Notes under the pieces: model-generated
What the model was told of the DNA's origin: nothing
Database searches by the model: none
What the model saw: the letters and a program-made list of their open reading frames with translations, nothing else
Position numbers and translations under genes: made by a program
Assembly (NCBI GenBank): GCA_044228245.1
Contig: JBGAVG010000002.1
Coordinates: 248,001 to 312,000, forward strand
Direction: 5' to 3'
DNA: 64,000 nucleotides
DNA from: Methylotenera_A sp044228245
GTDB lineage: Bacteria > Pseudomonadota > Gammaproteobacteria > Burkholderiales > Methylophilaceae
Shown here: one piece after another, positions 9,325 to 17,570 of the stretch
How the letters are laid out: each line of letters starts with the position of its first letter
Position numbering within the stretch: position 1 is the stretch's first letter

Positions 9325-10341
9325 TTAGTTTTTCCGGTTTTTAGATTGGCCATTCAGCTGATATTTTACGACAGCGCGATTATGCTCGACCAATGAGTTT
9401 GAAAATTCGTGGCTGCCATCGCCCTTGCCCACAAAATACAACGCTTTCGTCTTTTCCGGATGCAATGCCGCCTCGATGGAAGCCAGTCCAGGCATGGCGA
9501 TCGGCGTAGGTGGCAAGCCGCTTCTGGTATAGGTATTATAGGGGGTGTCCGCTGTTAAATCTTTACGGCGGATATTGCCATCATATTGGTCGCCCATGCC
9601 GTAAATCACGGTAGGATCCGTTTGCAGGCGCATGCCGATACGCAGACGATTCAGGAAAACACCCGCGATCATTTTCCTCTCGGAGGTCTTGCCGGTTTCC
9701 TTTTCGATGATAGAGGCCATGATAAGCGCTTCGTAACTGTTCTTATAGGGCAGATTTGGCGCGCGGTTAGCCCATGCCGATGCCAGCTTGCTTTGCATGC
9801 TTTCGTATGACCGTTTCAGCAGCACAATATCAGCGGTATTGCGGTTGAAATAAAATGTGTCTGGAAAAAACAAACCCTCGGGATGTTTTTCACCCTTACC
9901 GACAATACGCATCACTTCAGCATCCGATAAATGCTCAATGGTGGTTTTTACCGCATCGTTTTTGGCGAGTTTTACACGCATCTGCTTGAAAGTTTTGCCT
10001 TCAATGAAGGTAATGCTGCCCTGCATTGTCCTGCCGTGGTGGAGTGACCGCAGCAGCTGGTATGGGTTGATGTTTTTATTGAGCGTATATTCACCCGCCT
10101 GCAGATAAGGCTCTTTGCGCAGGACTTTGGCCAAAATCACAAAAGGCCAGGCATGCGGAATGACGCGCTGCGTAACCAGCTGGTCAGCAATGCTTTTAAG
10201 GCTGCTTTTCGGTTTTATGCTAATCTCCTGCGCATCCGGCGTGAGATTAAGCGGCGTTTTGGCATACATAAACAGCCAGGCACCGAAGACCAGCACCAAG
10301 AAAACGCTTGCCAGCAACGTAGTTTTAATGAGTTTAATCAT
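9325..10341 (-). CDS. mltG: Endolytic transglycosylase MltG
   Basis: MltG is an inner-membrane lytic transglycosylase that cuts nascent glycan strands and sets their length. With the ATG at 10341 the protein has 338 residues, a membrane helix at about 5-26, a LysM-like segment, and the YceG catalytic domain with the active glutamate in ASIIEKETGKTSE and the conserved LQTDPTVIYGMG and NTYTRSGLPPTPI motifs. A longer reading frame runs up to 10419, but it lies inside pabC and lacks similarity to the family. The start overlaps the pabC stop by four bases (ATGA), so translation is coupled. Confidence 0.93.
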   Translation of the reverse strand: MIKLIKTTLLASVFLVLVFGAWLFMYAKTPLNLTPDAQEISIKPKSSLKSIADQLVTQRVIPHAWPFVILAKVLRKEPYLQAGEYTLNKNINPYQLLRSLHHGRTMQGSITFIEGKTFKQMRVKLAKNDAVKTTIEHLSDAEVMRIVGKGEKHPEGLFFPDTFYFNRNTADIVLLKRSYESMQSKLASAWANRAPNLPYKNSYEALIMASIIEKETGKTSERKMIAGVFLNRLRIGMRLQTDPTVIYGMGDQYDGNIRRKDLTADTPYNTYTRSGLPPTPIAMPGLASIEAALHPEKTKALYFVGKGDGSHEFSNSLVEHNRAVVKYQLNGQSKNRKN

Positions 10342-11171
10342 GCCTTGAGAACCGCTCTGGTATTGGCTGCCAGAGCACCTGCCTGCCAGGTTTTGTGTTG
10401 AATTTCCCTGATTTGCCATGCGCCATACAGGCTATTGCAGATCATCGCTTCGTCTGCGGACAGCAGCTTTTCCACGTTTAATGTTTCTACAACAATTTTC
10501 AATGAAAGCAAATGTGCAATATTCATGATACGCTGCCTGGTGACACCTGCCACACCGCACTGATGGAGACTCGGCGTCAGCAGGACATCGCCAAATCGCG
10601 CAAAAATATTGGCGCTGGTACACTCGATGACATTGTTGTCGGCATCAAGCATGATGCCGTCTGTAATCGTGGGGTCGTTCCATTCCATACGCGCCAGGAC
10701 GTTTTCCAGGCGGTTTAAATGCTTAATGCCGGCCAGTCTGGGCTGAGGCGCCAATCGTGTTTCGCATACGTATAAACTAACGCCGTTCACAAAATTTTCT
10801 TCCGGGTATTGCGGCATGGCTGTTTTAATGACAACGCGCAACGGCATCGTCACGGCGGGCGGCGCATAGCCGCGTTCACCCTCCCCGCGCGTAATGATGA
10901 TTTTTGCTATGGCCAAGTGATTTTCAGTCAGGCCATCCGGCAAAAACAATTGTTGCAAATCACTCATCAAAAGCTCGGCACTCGGGCATACAATGCCGAT
11001 TGCACCGCAATCCGCAACCAGCTTCTGGTAATGCAGCGGCCAGTTTTCTGGCAGGCCATCACGCATGACCAGCGTGCGAAAAACGCCATCGCCATAGGCA
11101 AAACCGCGGTCAAAAGGAGAGATGGCGTGATCGAAACTGCCGTTGATAAGATATGTGTGCATGCGCGTCAT
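10338..11171 (-). CDS. pabC: Aminodeoxychorismate lyase (PabC), PLP class IV
   Basis: Converts 4-amino-4-deoxychorismate to p-aminobenzoate and pyruvate for folate synthesis. The 277-residue protein has the fold type IV PLP pattern: RGFAYGDGVFRTL near the start, the probable PLP lysine in LAGIKHLNRLENVLARME, the glutamate region NVIECTSANIFA, and a glycine-rich phosphate-binding stretch. It resembles D-amino-acid and branched-chain transaminases, but its place between fabF and mltG fixes the role as PabC. A second ATG three codons downstream is an alternative start. Confidence 0.9.
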   Translation of the reverse strand: MTRMHTYLINGSFDHAISPFDRGFAYGDGVFRTLVMRDGLPENWPLHYQKLVADCGAIGIVCPSAELLMSDLQQLFLPDGLTENHLAIAKIIITRGEGERGYAPPAVTMPLRVVIKTAMPQYPEENFVNGVSLYVCETRLAPQPRLAGIKHLNRLENVLARMEWNDPTITDGIMLDADNNVIECTSANIFARFGDVLLTPSLHQCGVAGVTRQRIMNIAHLLSLKIVVETLNVEKLLSADEAMICNSLYGAWQIREIQHKTWQAGALAANTRAVLKA

Positions 11172-11204
11172 GAGTCGCCATTAAACCATAGGCGGCGCCA
11201 ATAA

Positions 11205-11237
11205 AAAAGCCTGCAAGGTACTAATTTGCAGGCTTTT
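11205..11237 (-). terminator. Intrinsic terminator after fabF
   Basis: A perfect 12-bp stem AAAAGCCTGCAA/TTGCAGGCTTTT with a nine-base loop. Read on the minus strand it is followed by six T residues. It ends the fatty-acid transcript after fabF, so pabC downstream may depend on read-through or on a promoter in 11172-11204. Confidence 0.8.
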
Positions 11238-11251
11238 GGCGAATCTAAAAA

Positions 11252-12484
11252 TTATACTTTCTTGAAAACCAGACTTCCATTGGTCCCGCCGAATCCAAAA
11301 TTATTCTTCAGCGCGTAGGTAATTTTCATATCGCGCGCAGTGTTGGCACAATAGTCCAGGTCGCATTCCGGATCCTGGTTGAAAATGTTGATCGTCGGCG
11401 GTGAAACCTGGTTATAAATCGACAGCACGGTAAACACGGACTCCAGGCCGCCTGCGCCGCCTAATAAATGCCCTGTCATCGATTTGGTGGAGTTCACTAC
11501 CAGTTTGTATGCGTAATCACCAAAAGTCGCTTTAATCGCGTTGGTTTCGTTCGCATCGCCCAGTGGCGTCGATGTGCCATGTGCGTTCATGAATTGCACC
11601 TGATCCGGATTGATTTCAGCATTCTTAAGCGCATTTACCATGGAACGGCGCGGGCCATCCATATTGGGTGCCGTCATGTGGTAAGCATCTGCGCTCATGC
11701 CGTAGCCGGAAAGCTCCGCATAAATGCGCGCGCCGCGTGCTTTGGCATGCTCGTATTCTTCCAGCACCATCACACCGGCGCCTTCGCCTATCACAAAGCC
11801 GTCGCGGTCTTTGTCCCACGGACGGCTGGCCGTGGCCGGATCGTCATTGCGGTTAGATAACGCACGTGCTGAAGCAAAGCCGCCAACGGAAAGCTCGGTA
11901 ATCGCCGCTTCTGCGCCGCCCGCCACCATGACATCGGCATCGCCATATTCGATCATGCGCGCCGCATCGCCAATACAATGCGTGCCTGTAGTACAGGCTG
12001 TCACAATGGCGACATTCGGACCTTTTAAGCCAAACATAATGCTTAAATTGCCGGAAATCATATTAATGATGGTGCCTGGAATGAAGAAAGGTGAAATCTT
12101 GCGCGGGCCGCCTTCATCGTAGTTGTCATTGGTGGATTCAATCAAACCCAAACCGCCGATGCCGGAGCCAATGGCAACGCCGATGCGTTCGGCATTCTGC
12201 TCAGTCACCTCGATGCCGGAGTCTTTGAATGCCTCGATGCCGGCAGCCAGGCCGTACTGAATAAAAGTATCCATGCGGCGCGCATCTTTGGCGGGCAAGA
12301 AATCTTCTACGTTAAAGTCTTTGACCTCGCCCGCTATTTGCGATGAAAAATTACTCGGATCAAATTTGGTAATCCGGGTAATGCCGGACTTGCCAGCGAT
12401 TAAATTTTTCCATGCCGTAGATGTTCCAATACCTACTGGAGACACTACTCCCAAGCCTGTGACGACCACTCTGCGTTTTGACAT
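11252..12484 (-). CDS. fabF: 3-oxoacyl-ACP synthase II
   Basis: The elongating ketosynthase of type II fatty-acid synthesis, condensing malonyl-ACP with acyl-ACP. The 410-residue protein has the Cys-His-His triad: VTACTTGTHCIGDA, NAHGTSTPLGDANE and STKSMTGHLLGGAGG. The N-terminal VVVTGLGVVSPVG and C-terminal NNFGFGGTNGSL motifs are typical. It follows acpP by 45 bp, and that gap contains a strong hairpin (12495-12520) that could adjust fabF expression below that of acpP. It is the last fatty-acid gene before the terminator at 11205. Confidence 0.97.
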   Translation of the reverse strand: MSKRRVVVTGLGVVSPVGIGTSTAWKNLIAGKSGITRITKFDPSNFSSQIAGEVKDFNVEDFLPAKDARRMDTFIQYGLAAGIEAFKDSGIEVTEQNAERIGVAIGSGIGGLGLIESTNDNYDEGGPRKISPFFIPGTIINMISGNLSIMFGLKGPNVAIVTACTTGTHCIGDAARMIEYGDADVMVAGGAEAAITELSVGGFASARALSNRNDDPATASRPWDKDRDGFVIGEGAGVMVLEEYEHAKARGARIYAELSGYGMSADAYHMTAPNMDGPRRSMVNALKNAEINPDQVQFMNAHGTSTPLGDANETNAIKATFGDYAYKLVVNSTKSMTGHLLGGAGGLESVFTVLSIYNQVSPPTINIFNQDPECDLDYCANTARDMKITYALKNNFGFGGTNGSLVFKKV

Positions 12485-12494
12485 AATGATTAGA

Positions 12495-12520
12495 AATCAG
12501 CCCTCTTGAGAGGGCTGATT
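12495..12520 (-). promoter_or_regulatory. Intercistronic hairpin between acpP and fabF
   Basis: A perfect 11-bp stem AATCAGCCCTC/GAGGGCTGATT closed by a TTGA tetraloop. On the minus strand the tail is TTTCTAATC, too weak for full termination. It is likely a partial terminator or a 3'-end stabiliser that lets acpP mRNA exceed fabF mRNA; this role is inferred. Confidence 0.6.
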
Positions 12521-12529
12521 AAATTGATT

Positions 12530-12766
12530 TTATTTGAGGTTAGTATTGATGTAGTCAATTGCTAACTGGACTGTCGTGATTTTCTCTGCTTCTTCGTCAG
12601 GAATCTCGCAGTCGAACTCTTCTTCAAGCGCCATTACCAGCTCAACGGTGTCGAGTGAGTCAGCACCTAAATCATCTACAAATGAAGATGCGTTTTTAAC
12701 ATCTGCTTCATTTGCACCTAATTGCTCAGCAACAATTTTTTTTACACGTTGTTCGATGTCAGACAT
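12530..12766 (-). CDS. acpP: Acyl carrier protein
   Basis: A 78-residue acidic carrier whose serine 37, in GADSLDTVELV, takes the 4'-phosphopantetheine arm that holds growing acyl chains. Length and the four-helix pattern are exactly those of AcpP. It lies between fabG and fabF and has its own good promoter upstream (12814-12841), plus a strong purine-rich ribosome-binding site (AAAGGGGTAATTTAG before the ATG), as expected for one of the cell's most abundant proteins. Confidence 0.98.
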   Translation of the reverse strand: MSDIEQRVKKIVAEQLGANEADVKNASSFVDDLGADSLDTVELVMALEEEFDCEIPDEEAEKITTVQLAIDYINTNLK

Positions 12767-12813
12767 CTAAATTACCCCTTTGATTAAAAAATAGCTCTTT
12801 CAGCTAAGTACAT

Positions 12814-12841
12814 ATTCTAACAAAACTCTGCAAGAATACAA
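12814..12841 (-). promoter_or_regulatory. Sigma-70-type promoter for acpP
   Basis: Minus-strand reading gives TTGTAT, a 16-bp spacer and TAGAAT, with an extended -10 (TGT just before it). It lies in the fabG-acpP gap, about 48 bp before the acpP start. Confidence 0.6.
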
Positions 12842-12858
12842 AAATACTTCAAATTAAT

Positions 12859-13614
12859 TTACGCGCAATACATGCCGCCATTGACATGAATGGTCTCACC
12901 TGTGATGTAAGCCGCACTGGGTGAAGCCAAAAATGCGACTGTCGCAGCGATTTCCTGCACGTTGCCCAAGCGTCCCAAGGGTACACGTTCCAGCATTTTG
13001 GTTTTAATAGCTTCCGGCAATTCAGCCGTCATGTCGGTTTCGATAAATCCTGGCGCGACGCAGTTCACGGTAATATTGCGGCTACCCACCTCTGCTGCCA
13101 GTGATTTGGTAAAGCCCGCCATGCCGGCTTTGGCTGCCGCGTAATTGGTCTGGCCAGCATTCCCCATGTGGCCGACTACGCTGGAAATACTGATAATACG
13201 ACCCGTGCGCGCTTTCATCATCGGGCGCAGCACGGCCTGGCTCATGCGGAATACCGAGGTTAAATTGGTGGAAATCACGGCATCCCAGTCCTCATCGCTC
13301 ATGCGCATGAGCAAAGTATCCCGTGTAATGCCAGCGTTATTCACCAGAATGCTCACGTCACCAAATTGCTCAGAAACTTGTTTAAGCACTGCTTCGATTT
13401 GTGCCGCGTCATTCACATCCAGCGCCATGCCGGCACCTTGAATATCAGCCTGCTGCAGCGCTGCATGAATACTTTCTGCGCCGCCCTTTGTCGTTGCTGT
13501 GCCAATCACGACAGCGCCCTGCTTACCCAGTTCCTGCGCAATCGCTGCGCCAATGCCGCGACTGGCGCCTGTGACCAAGGCAATCTGACCATTTAATATT
13601 TGACTATTCGACAT
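12859..13614 (-). CDS. fabG: 3-oxoacyl-ACP reductase
   Basis: NADPH-dependent reductase of the first reductive step in fatty-acid elongation. The 251-residue short-chain dehydrogenase has the cofactor motif TGASRGIGAA, the NNAGITRD element, the serine of ISSVVGHMGNAGQ, and the YxxxK pair in NYAAAKAG. The C-terminal NGGMYC ending is typical of FabG. It is positioned between fabD and acpP, which separates it from the many other short-chain dehydrogenases. Confidence 0.97.
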   Translation of the reverse strand: MSNSQILNGQIALVTGASRGIGAAIAQELGKQGAVVIGTATTKGGAESIHAALQQADIQGAGMALDVNDAAQIEAVLKQVSEQFGDVSILVNNAGITRDTLLMRMSDEDWDAVISTNLTSVFRMSQAVLRPMMKARTGRIISISSVVGHMGNAGQTNYAAAKAGMAGFTKSLAAEVGSRNITVNCVAPGFIETDMTAELPEAIKTKMLERVPLGRLGNVQEIAATVAFLASPSAAYITGETIHVNGGMYCA

Positions 13615-13644
13615 TAAATAAACCTCGTAACAATTTGATTTATA

Positions 13645-14565
13645 TTACTTAATAAACTCTAAAACAGCTTCATTGCTGGTCAGGGCAGCACAAGGCAGCT
13701 CAGCAACAATACGTTTTGTTAAGCCCGCCAATACTTTGCCCGGGCCGCATTCTGCGCTATTGGTTACGCCTTGCGCGTAAACCGCCTGCACAGTTTCCAC
13801 CCAGCGCACGGGAGAATATAACTGGCGCACCAAAACATCTTTGATTTTATCGGAATCGCTATAACTTGCTACATCCGCATTATGAATCACGGGGATTTGT
13901 GGCGTATTGATTATGACGCTCTTTAAATATTCAGCCAGTTTTTCTGCGGCAGGTTTCATCAGTGCACAATGTGACGGAACGCTGACAGGAAGCGGCAATG
14001 CACGCTTAGCGCCTTTGGCTTTTGCAATCTCCATGCCGCGCTCGACAGCCGCCTTATTGCCGGCGATCACCACTTGGCCAGGCGAGTTCAGATTCACGGC
14101 CTCACACACCTCGCCTTGTGCGGCTTCTGCGCACACCGCACGCACTGCATCATCATCCAGGCCCAATATAGCCGCCATCGCACCGGTACCTTCCGGTACA
14201 GCGCTTTGCATGACTTCTGCGCGATATTTAACCAATGGCAACGCATCCTTAAAACCAAGCGCATCTGCTGCCACTAAAGCTGTATATTCACCCAGGCTGT
14301 GACCGGCACAGATACTGGGATGCAGGCCGCCTGCCTGTTGGTACGCGCGCCACGTGGCAACGCCTGCCGTGAGCATCAATGGCTGCGTATGTTGCGTAAG
14401 GTTTAGCAGGTCATTAGGCTCGGTCGCCATCGCCCAAAAATCAATGCTTAAAATGTCAGAAGCTTCGATAAAGGTTTGTTTAACAATGGCAGAATCGCCG
14501 AATCCGGCCATCATGCCGACAGATTGCGAGCCTTGGCCAGGAAAGAAAAATGCAGTTTTGTTCAT
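13645..14565 (-). CDS. fabD: Malonyl-CoA:ACP transacylase
   Basis: Transfers malonyl groups from CoA to ACP. The 306-residue protein has the N-terminal FFPGQGSQSVGM motif, the nucleophile serine in GHSLGEYTAL, and the histidine in SVPSHCALM. It is 30 bp upstream of fabG and 18 bp downstream of fabH. Length and motif order are standard. Confidence 0.97.
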   Translation of the reverse strand: MNKTAFFFPGQGSQSVGMMAGFGDSAIVKQTFIEASDILSIDFWAMATEPNDLLNLTQHTQPLMLTAGVATWRAYQQAGGLHPSICAGHSLGEYTALVAADALGFKDALPLVKYRAEVMQSAVPEGTGAMAAILGLDDDAVRAVCAEAAQGEVCEAVNLNSPGQVVIAGNKAAVERGMEIAKAKGAKRALPLPVSVPSHCALMKPAAEKLAEYLKSVIINTPQIPVIHNADVASYSDSDKIKDVLVRQLYSPVRWVETVQAVYAQGVTNSAECGPGKVLAGLTKRIVAELPCAALTSNEAVLEFIK

Positions 14566-14583
14566 ACTTTCAAATCAACCCAA

Positions 14584-15528
14584 TTAAAATTTAATCAGCG
14601 CGGAGCCCCAGGTAAAGCCGCCGCCAAATGCTTCCATCAGTATAATTTCACCCCGTTTGATACGGCCATCGCGCACAGCCACATCCAGCGCCAGCGGAAT
14701 CGAAGCGGCGGACGTATTGCCATGCCTGTCCACGGTAACCACCACCCTGTCCATGGGCATATCGAGCTTTTTTGCAGTGGCTTGTAAAATCCGGATATTG
14801 GCTTGGTGCGGCACCAGCCAATCAATATCGCTTTTCTGCATATTGTTGGCGGCTAGCGTTTCATCCACGATCTGGTCTAGCGTATTGACCGCCATTTTGA
14901 ACACGGCATTGCCTTCCATATGCACAGTTTCATGTCCCTCCACCTTGCGCGGTACGTGCAGCATTTTCTCATAATGACCATCTGCGTGCAGATGCGTAGA
15001 AATAACGCCAGCTTCGGTTGAAGCCTGTAATATGACCGCACCTGCACCATCACCCCACAAAATACTATTGCTCCTGTCGGTGTAATCAGTGATGCGCGAA
15101 AATGTATCTGCCCCAATCACCAGGGCACATTTTGCGCCGCCCGCTTTGATAAAGTTATCCGCCGTGGCAAGCGCATAAATAAAGCCGCTGCACACAGCTT
15201 GTATATCAAATGCAGGACAGCCGGCAATGCCCAACTTGCGTTGTAGCATGGTAGCCACACTGGGGAAAATTTTATCTGGAGTGGCAGTCGCCACAATGAT
15301 TAAATCAATGTCATCCACCTCAACACCTGCGCTGGAGATGGCATTTTTAGCGGCTTCTAATGCTAAATCACTGGTGTGTTCACCTTTTGCGGCAATATGC
15401 CGCTCGCGGATGCCAGTCCGGGAGAAAATCCATTCATCGGTGGTATCCACCATTTTTTCCAAATCGGCATTGGTCAGGATTTTATGCGGCAGATAGCTGC
15501 CGGTACCCGCAATTTTTGAACAAATCAT
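14584..15528 (-). CDS. fabH: 3-oxoacyl-ACP synthase III
   Basis: Starts fatty-acid synthesis by condensing acetyl-CoA with malonyl-ACP. The 314-residue protein carries the Cys of IQAVCSGFIYAL, the His of VPHQANIRI and the Asn of RHGNTSAASIPLAL, in the thiolase-fold order. The start overlaps the end of plsX by four bases (ATGA), so the two are coupled. Confidence 0.97.
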   Translation of the reverse strand: MICSKIAGTGSYLPHKILTNADLEKMVDTTDEWIFSRTGIRERHIAAKGEHTSDLALEAAKNAISSAGVEVDDIDLIIVATATPDKIFPSVATMLQRKLGIAGCPAFDIQAVCSGFIYALATADNFIKAGGAKCALVIGADTFSRITDYTDRSNSILWGDGAGAVILQASTEAGVISTHLHADGHYEKMLHVPRKVEGHETVHMEGNAVFKMAVNTLDQIVDETLAANNMQKSDIDWLVPHQANIRILQATAKKLDMPMDRVVVTVDRHGNTSAASIPLALDVAVRDGRIKRGEIILMEAFGGGFTWGSALIKF

Positions 15529-16574
15529 GCGTTTTCTTCTGCCTCGGTTGCCACTGAATGTGGTTGTATATGCTCGATTTCCAATTGCTGCTGAATGCGA
15601 TGCAGCACACCGCTGCGCGCTTCTTCTACAGCCACATGGATCGCATGGTGAAATGCGACGTTATCTGCCCCGCCATGACTCTTTACAACGATGCCGCGCA
15701 ACCCCAAAAAACTTGCGCCATTGTAAAGGCGCGGGTCCAGGCGTTTTTTAAACGCTTTTAAAACTGGCAATGCGCCCAAGGCCATCAGTTTGGTGAGCCA
15801 GTTGCGCTTAAACTCCTGCGTCAGGAATTTGCCCATCATATGCGCCAAACCTTCTGTGGTTTTGAGTGAAACATTACCCACAAAACCATCACATACAACC
15901 AAATCCGTAGTGCCTTTGAATATGTCGTCGCCTTCCACATTGCCATAAAAATTCAGATGGCTGGCACGTAGCAGTTCAGCGGTTTGCTTCACCACCTCGT
16001 TGCCCTTAATATCCTCAGAACCTATATTGAGCAAGCCCACAGTAGGGTTTGGCTTATGTTCGATACAGCTTACCAGCATCGCCCCCATCACCGCAAACTG
16101 CAGCAAATGCTCGGCCGTGCAGTCTGCATTAGCGCCTAGGTCCAGCATATAGGTATTGCCTTTTTCGGAAGGCAGTGCCGAGGCAATCGCAGGTCTATCG
16201 ATACCCGGCAGGGTTTTTAATACGAATCGCGCAGTCGCCATCAGCGCGCCGGTATTGCCCGCGCTCACACAGGCATTGGCTTCACCTGATTTGACCAGGT
16301 TGATGGCCACGCGCATGGAGGAATCTTTTTTGTTTTTAAGCGCACTTTGCGGCGATTCGTCCATCAATACCACTTGGGTCGCATGATGAACGCGCAAGCG
16401 CGGGCTTGTGGTAGCCTTGTGCGCCTTGAGTTCCGCCTGAATGGCGTCTTCCAATCCTACCAGCACGATATTGAGCTGATCATCTGTTTTTAAGGCGTTT
16501 AATGCGGCGGGGACGGTAACATGAGGGCCGTGATCCCCTCCCATAGCGTCAATTGCGATTGTGATATCCATCAT
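15525..16574 (-). CDS. plsX: Phosphate acyltransferase PlsX
   Basis: Makes acyl-phosphate from acyl-ACP, feeding PlsY and phospholipid synthesis. The 349-residue protein begins ITIAIDAMGGDHGP, the hallmark of PlsX, and includes SAGNTGALMA, LDLGANADC and the VCDGFVGNVSLKT motif. It lies between rpmF and fabH as in most proteobacteria. A second ATG one codon later is an alternative start. Confidence 0.96.
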   Translation of the reverse strand: MMDITIAIDAMGGDHGPHVTVPAALNALKTDDQLNIVLVGLEDAIQAELKAHKATTSPRLRVHHATQVVLMDESPQSALKNKKDSSMRVAINLVKSGEANACVSAGNTGALMATARFVLKTLPGIDRPAIASALPSEKGNTYMLDLGANADCTAEHLLQFAVMGAMLVSCIEHKPNPTVGLLNIGSEDIKGNEVVKQTAELLRASHLNFYGNVEGDDIFKGTTDLVVCDGFVGNVSLKTTEGLAHMMGKFLTQEFKRNWLTKLMALGALPVLKAFKKRLDPRLYNGASFLGLRGIVVKSHGGADNVAFHHAIHVAVEEARSGVLHRIQQQLEIEHIQPHSVATEAEENA

Positions 16575-16620
16575 TCGAATTAGATGTAATTATGGATTAA
16601 ATGTCAACGCGAATAAGCAA

Positions 16621-16647
16621 ACGCCGCACTATATTGAAGCGCGGCGT
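16621..16647 (-). terminator. Hairpin between rpmF and plsX (partial terminator)
   Basis: A 7-bp GC-rich stem ACGCCGC/GCGGCGT with a 13-base loop in the 123-bp gap after rpmF. The minus-strand tail (TTTGCTTATTC) is poor in consecutive T, so it is probably an attenuator or an mRNA 3'-end element rather than a full stop. Confidence 0.4.
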
Positions 16648-16697
16648 ATTGGTTGAAACAGAATGCTGTGTCAAAAGACTAAGGGCTTGAATATTAT

Positions 16698-16877
16698 CTA
16701 TTCGCCTTTTGTCGCCACTACTTTGCGGCCACGATAGTAACCACTTGGGCTGATATGATGACGTAAATGTGTTTCGCCGGTCGTTGGCTCAACGGCCAAG
16801 GCTGGATTGGTTAAAAAGTCGTGTGAACGGTGCATGCCGCGTTTTGAAGGTGACTTTTTATTTTGTTGAACTGCCAT
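16698..16877 (-). CDS. rpmF: 50S ribosomal protein L32
   Basis: A 59-codon gene for the large-subunit protein L32. The translation begins MAVQQNKKSPSKRGMHRSHD, the near-universal bacterial L32 start, and continues through a HLRHHISPSGYYRGRK segment. The four zinc cysteines of some L32 versions are absent, as is normal for many proteobacteria. It lies between yceD and plsX, the conserved yceD-rpmF-plsX order. It is short and easy to miss, but the similarity is unmistakable. Confidence 0.96.
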   Translation of the reverse strand: MAVQQNKKSPSKRGMHRSHDFLTNPALAVEPTTGETHLRHHISPSGYYRGRKVVATKGE

Positions 16878-16976
16878 GTTAATGCTCCAAAAATACTGCT
16901 GAAATGAATTAAGCGCGCATTTTAATTCAATTGCGCTCCAATGTAAATCAATAACTTAAAGATTTATTGAAGGACT

Positions 16977-17468
16977 TTATTTAATTTTTCCTTTTAACAC
17001 GGCGAACGGGTTGGGTTTTTCGCCGCTTTGCATGCTTGATTTACTGCAATTTTCTTCATGCACAGGCGCCATCGGCATCGCCAAAAGCAGCTCATCTTCA
17101 ATCAGTTCCTGCAAATTCATCTCATTATCGGCTTCCAGCCAATCCACCTCATCGTTATCATCAAGCGCATCGATTGTCGCGTCACTGATTAAATAATCAA
17201 ACGCCAGATCCAATCGAATCGTCATCTGATCCAGGCAGCGCTGGCAAATCACAGGTAACTCGGCTTTGATACTTAAATGCAGGCCGGGCTGGCTAAACTG
17301 CTTGCAAACCCCTGTTAATTCGAAGTGAATGGCCGACGGCCTAATGTTTTTATCATGAGGCGCCAGCGCTTCAGCCAGTCTTATCAAATCAGAAACCGCA
17401 AAACTGTCAGCAAGTCTCTGCTTTTTTTGTGCGAATTCTAAGTTATTAATAATCAATGATTTCTTCAT
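16977..17468 (-). CDS. yceD: YceD/DUF177 family 23S rRNA accumulation protein
   Basis: A 163-residue YceD (DUF177) protein. Visible features are the CQRCLDQMTIRLDLAF motif, an acidic middle (DALDDNDEVDWLEADNEMNLQELIEDELLLAMPMAP), and a conserved ENCSK followed by PNPFAVLKGKIK at the C-terminus. Members affect 23S rRNA and large-subunit levels, which fits its constant linkage to rpmF. It is read divergently from pycA with about 100 bp between them, containing the promoters for both. Confidence 0.88.
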   Translation of the reverse strand: MKKSLIINNLEFAQKKQRLADSFAVSDLIRLAEALAPHDKNIRPSAIHFELTGVCKQFSQPGLHLSIKAELPVICQRCLDQMTIRLDLAFDYLISDATIDALDDNDEVDWLEADNEMNLQELIEDELLLAMPMAPVHEENCSKSSMQSGEKPNPFAVLKGKIK

Positions 17469-17527
17469 AAATATAAATAAATTGGCGGTATTTTATAACC
17501 AGGCGCATCCCTTAGCGCGCGCTTGCA

Positions 17528-17536
17528 TGTTATACT
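17528..17536 (+). promoter_or_regulatory. Extended -10 promoter element for pycA-pycB
   Basis: The stretch TGTTATACT is an extended -10 box 34 bp before the GTG start of the biotin carboxylase gene. No good -35 is visible at 16-18 bp, consistent with extended -10 promoters. The position inside the yceD-pycA divergent gap supports it. Confidence 0.45.
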
Positions 17537-17570
17537 TTCGCGGTTTGTTGGTTGATATTAAGGCAATGCC

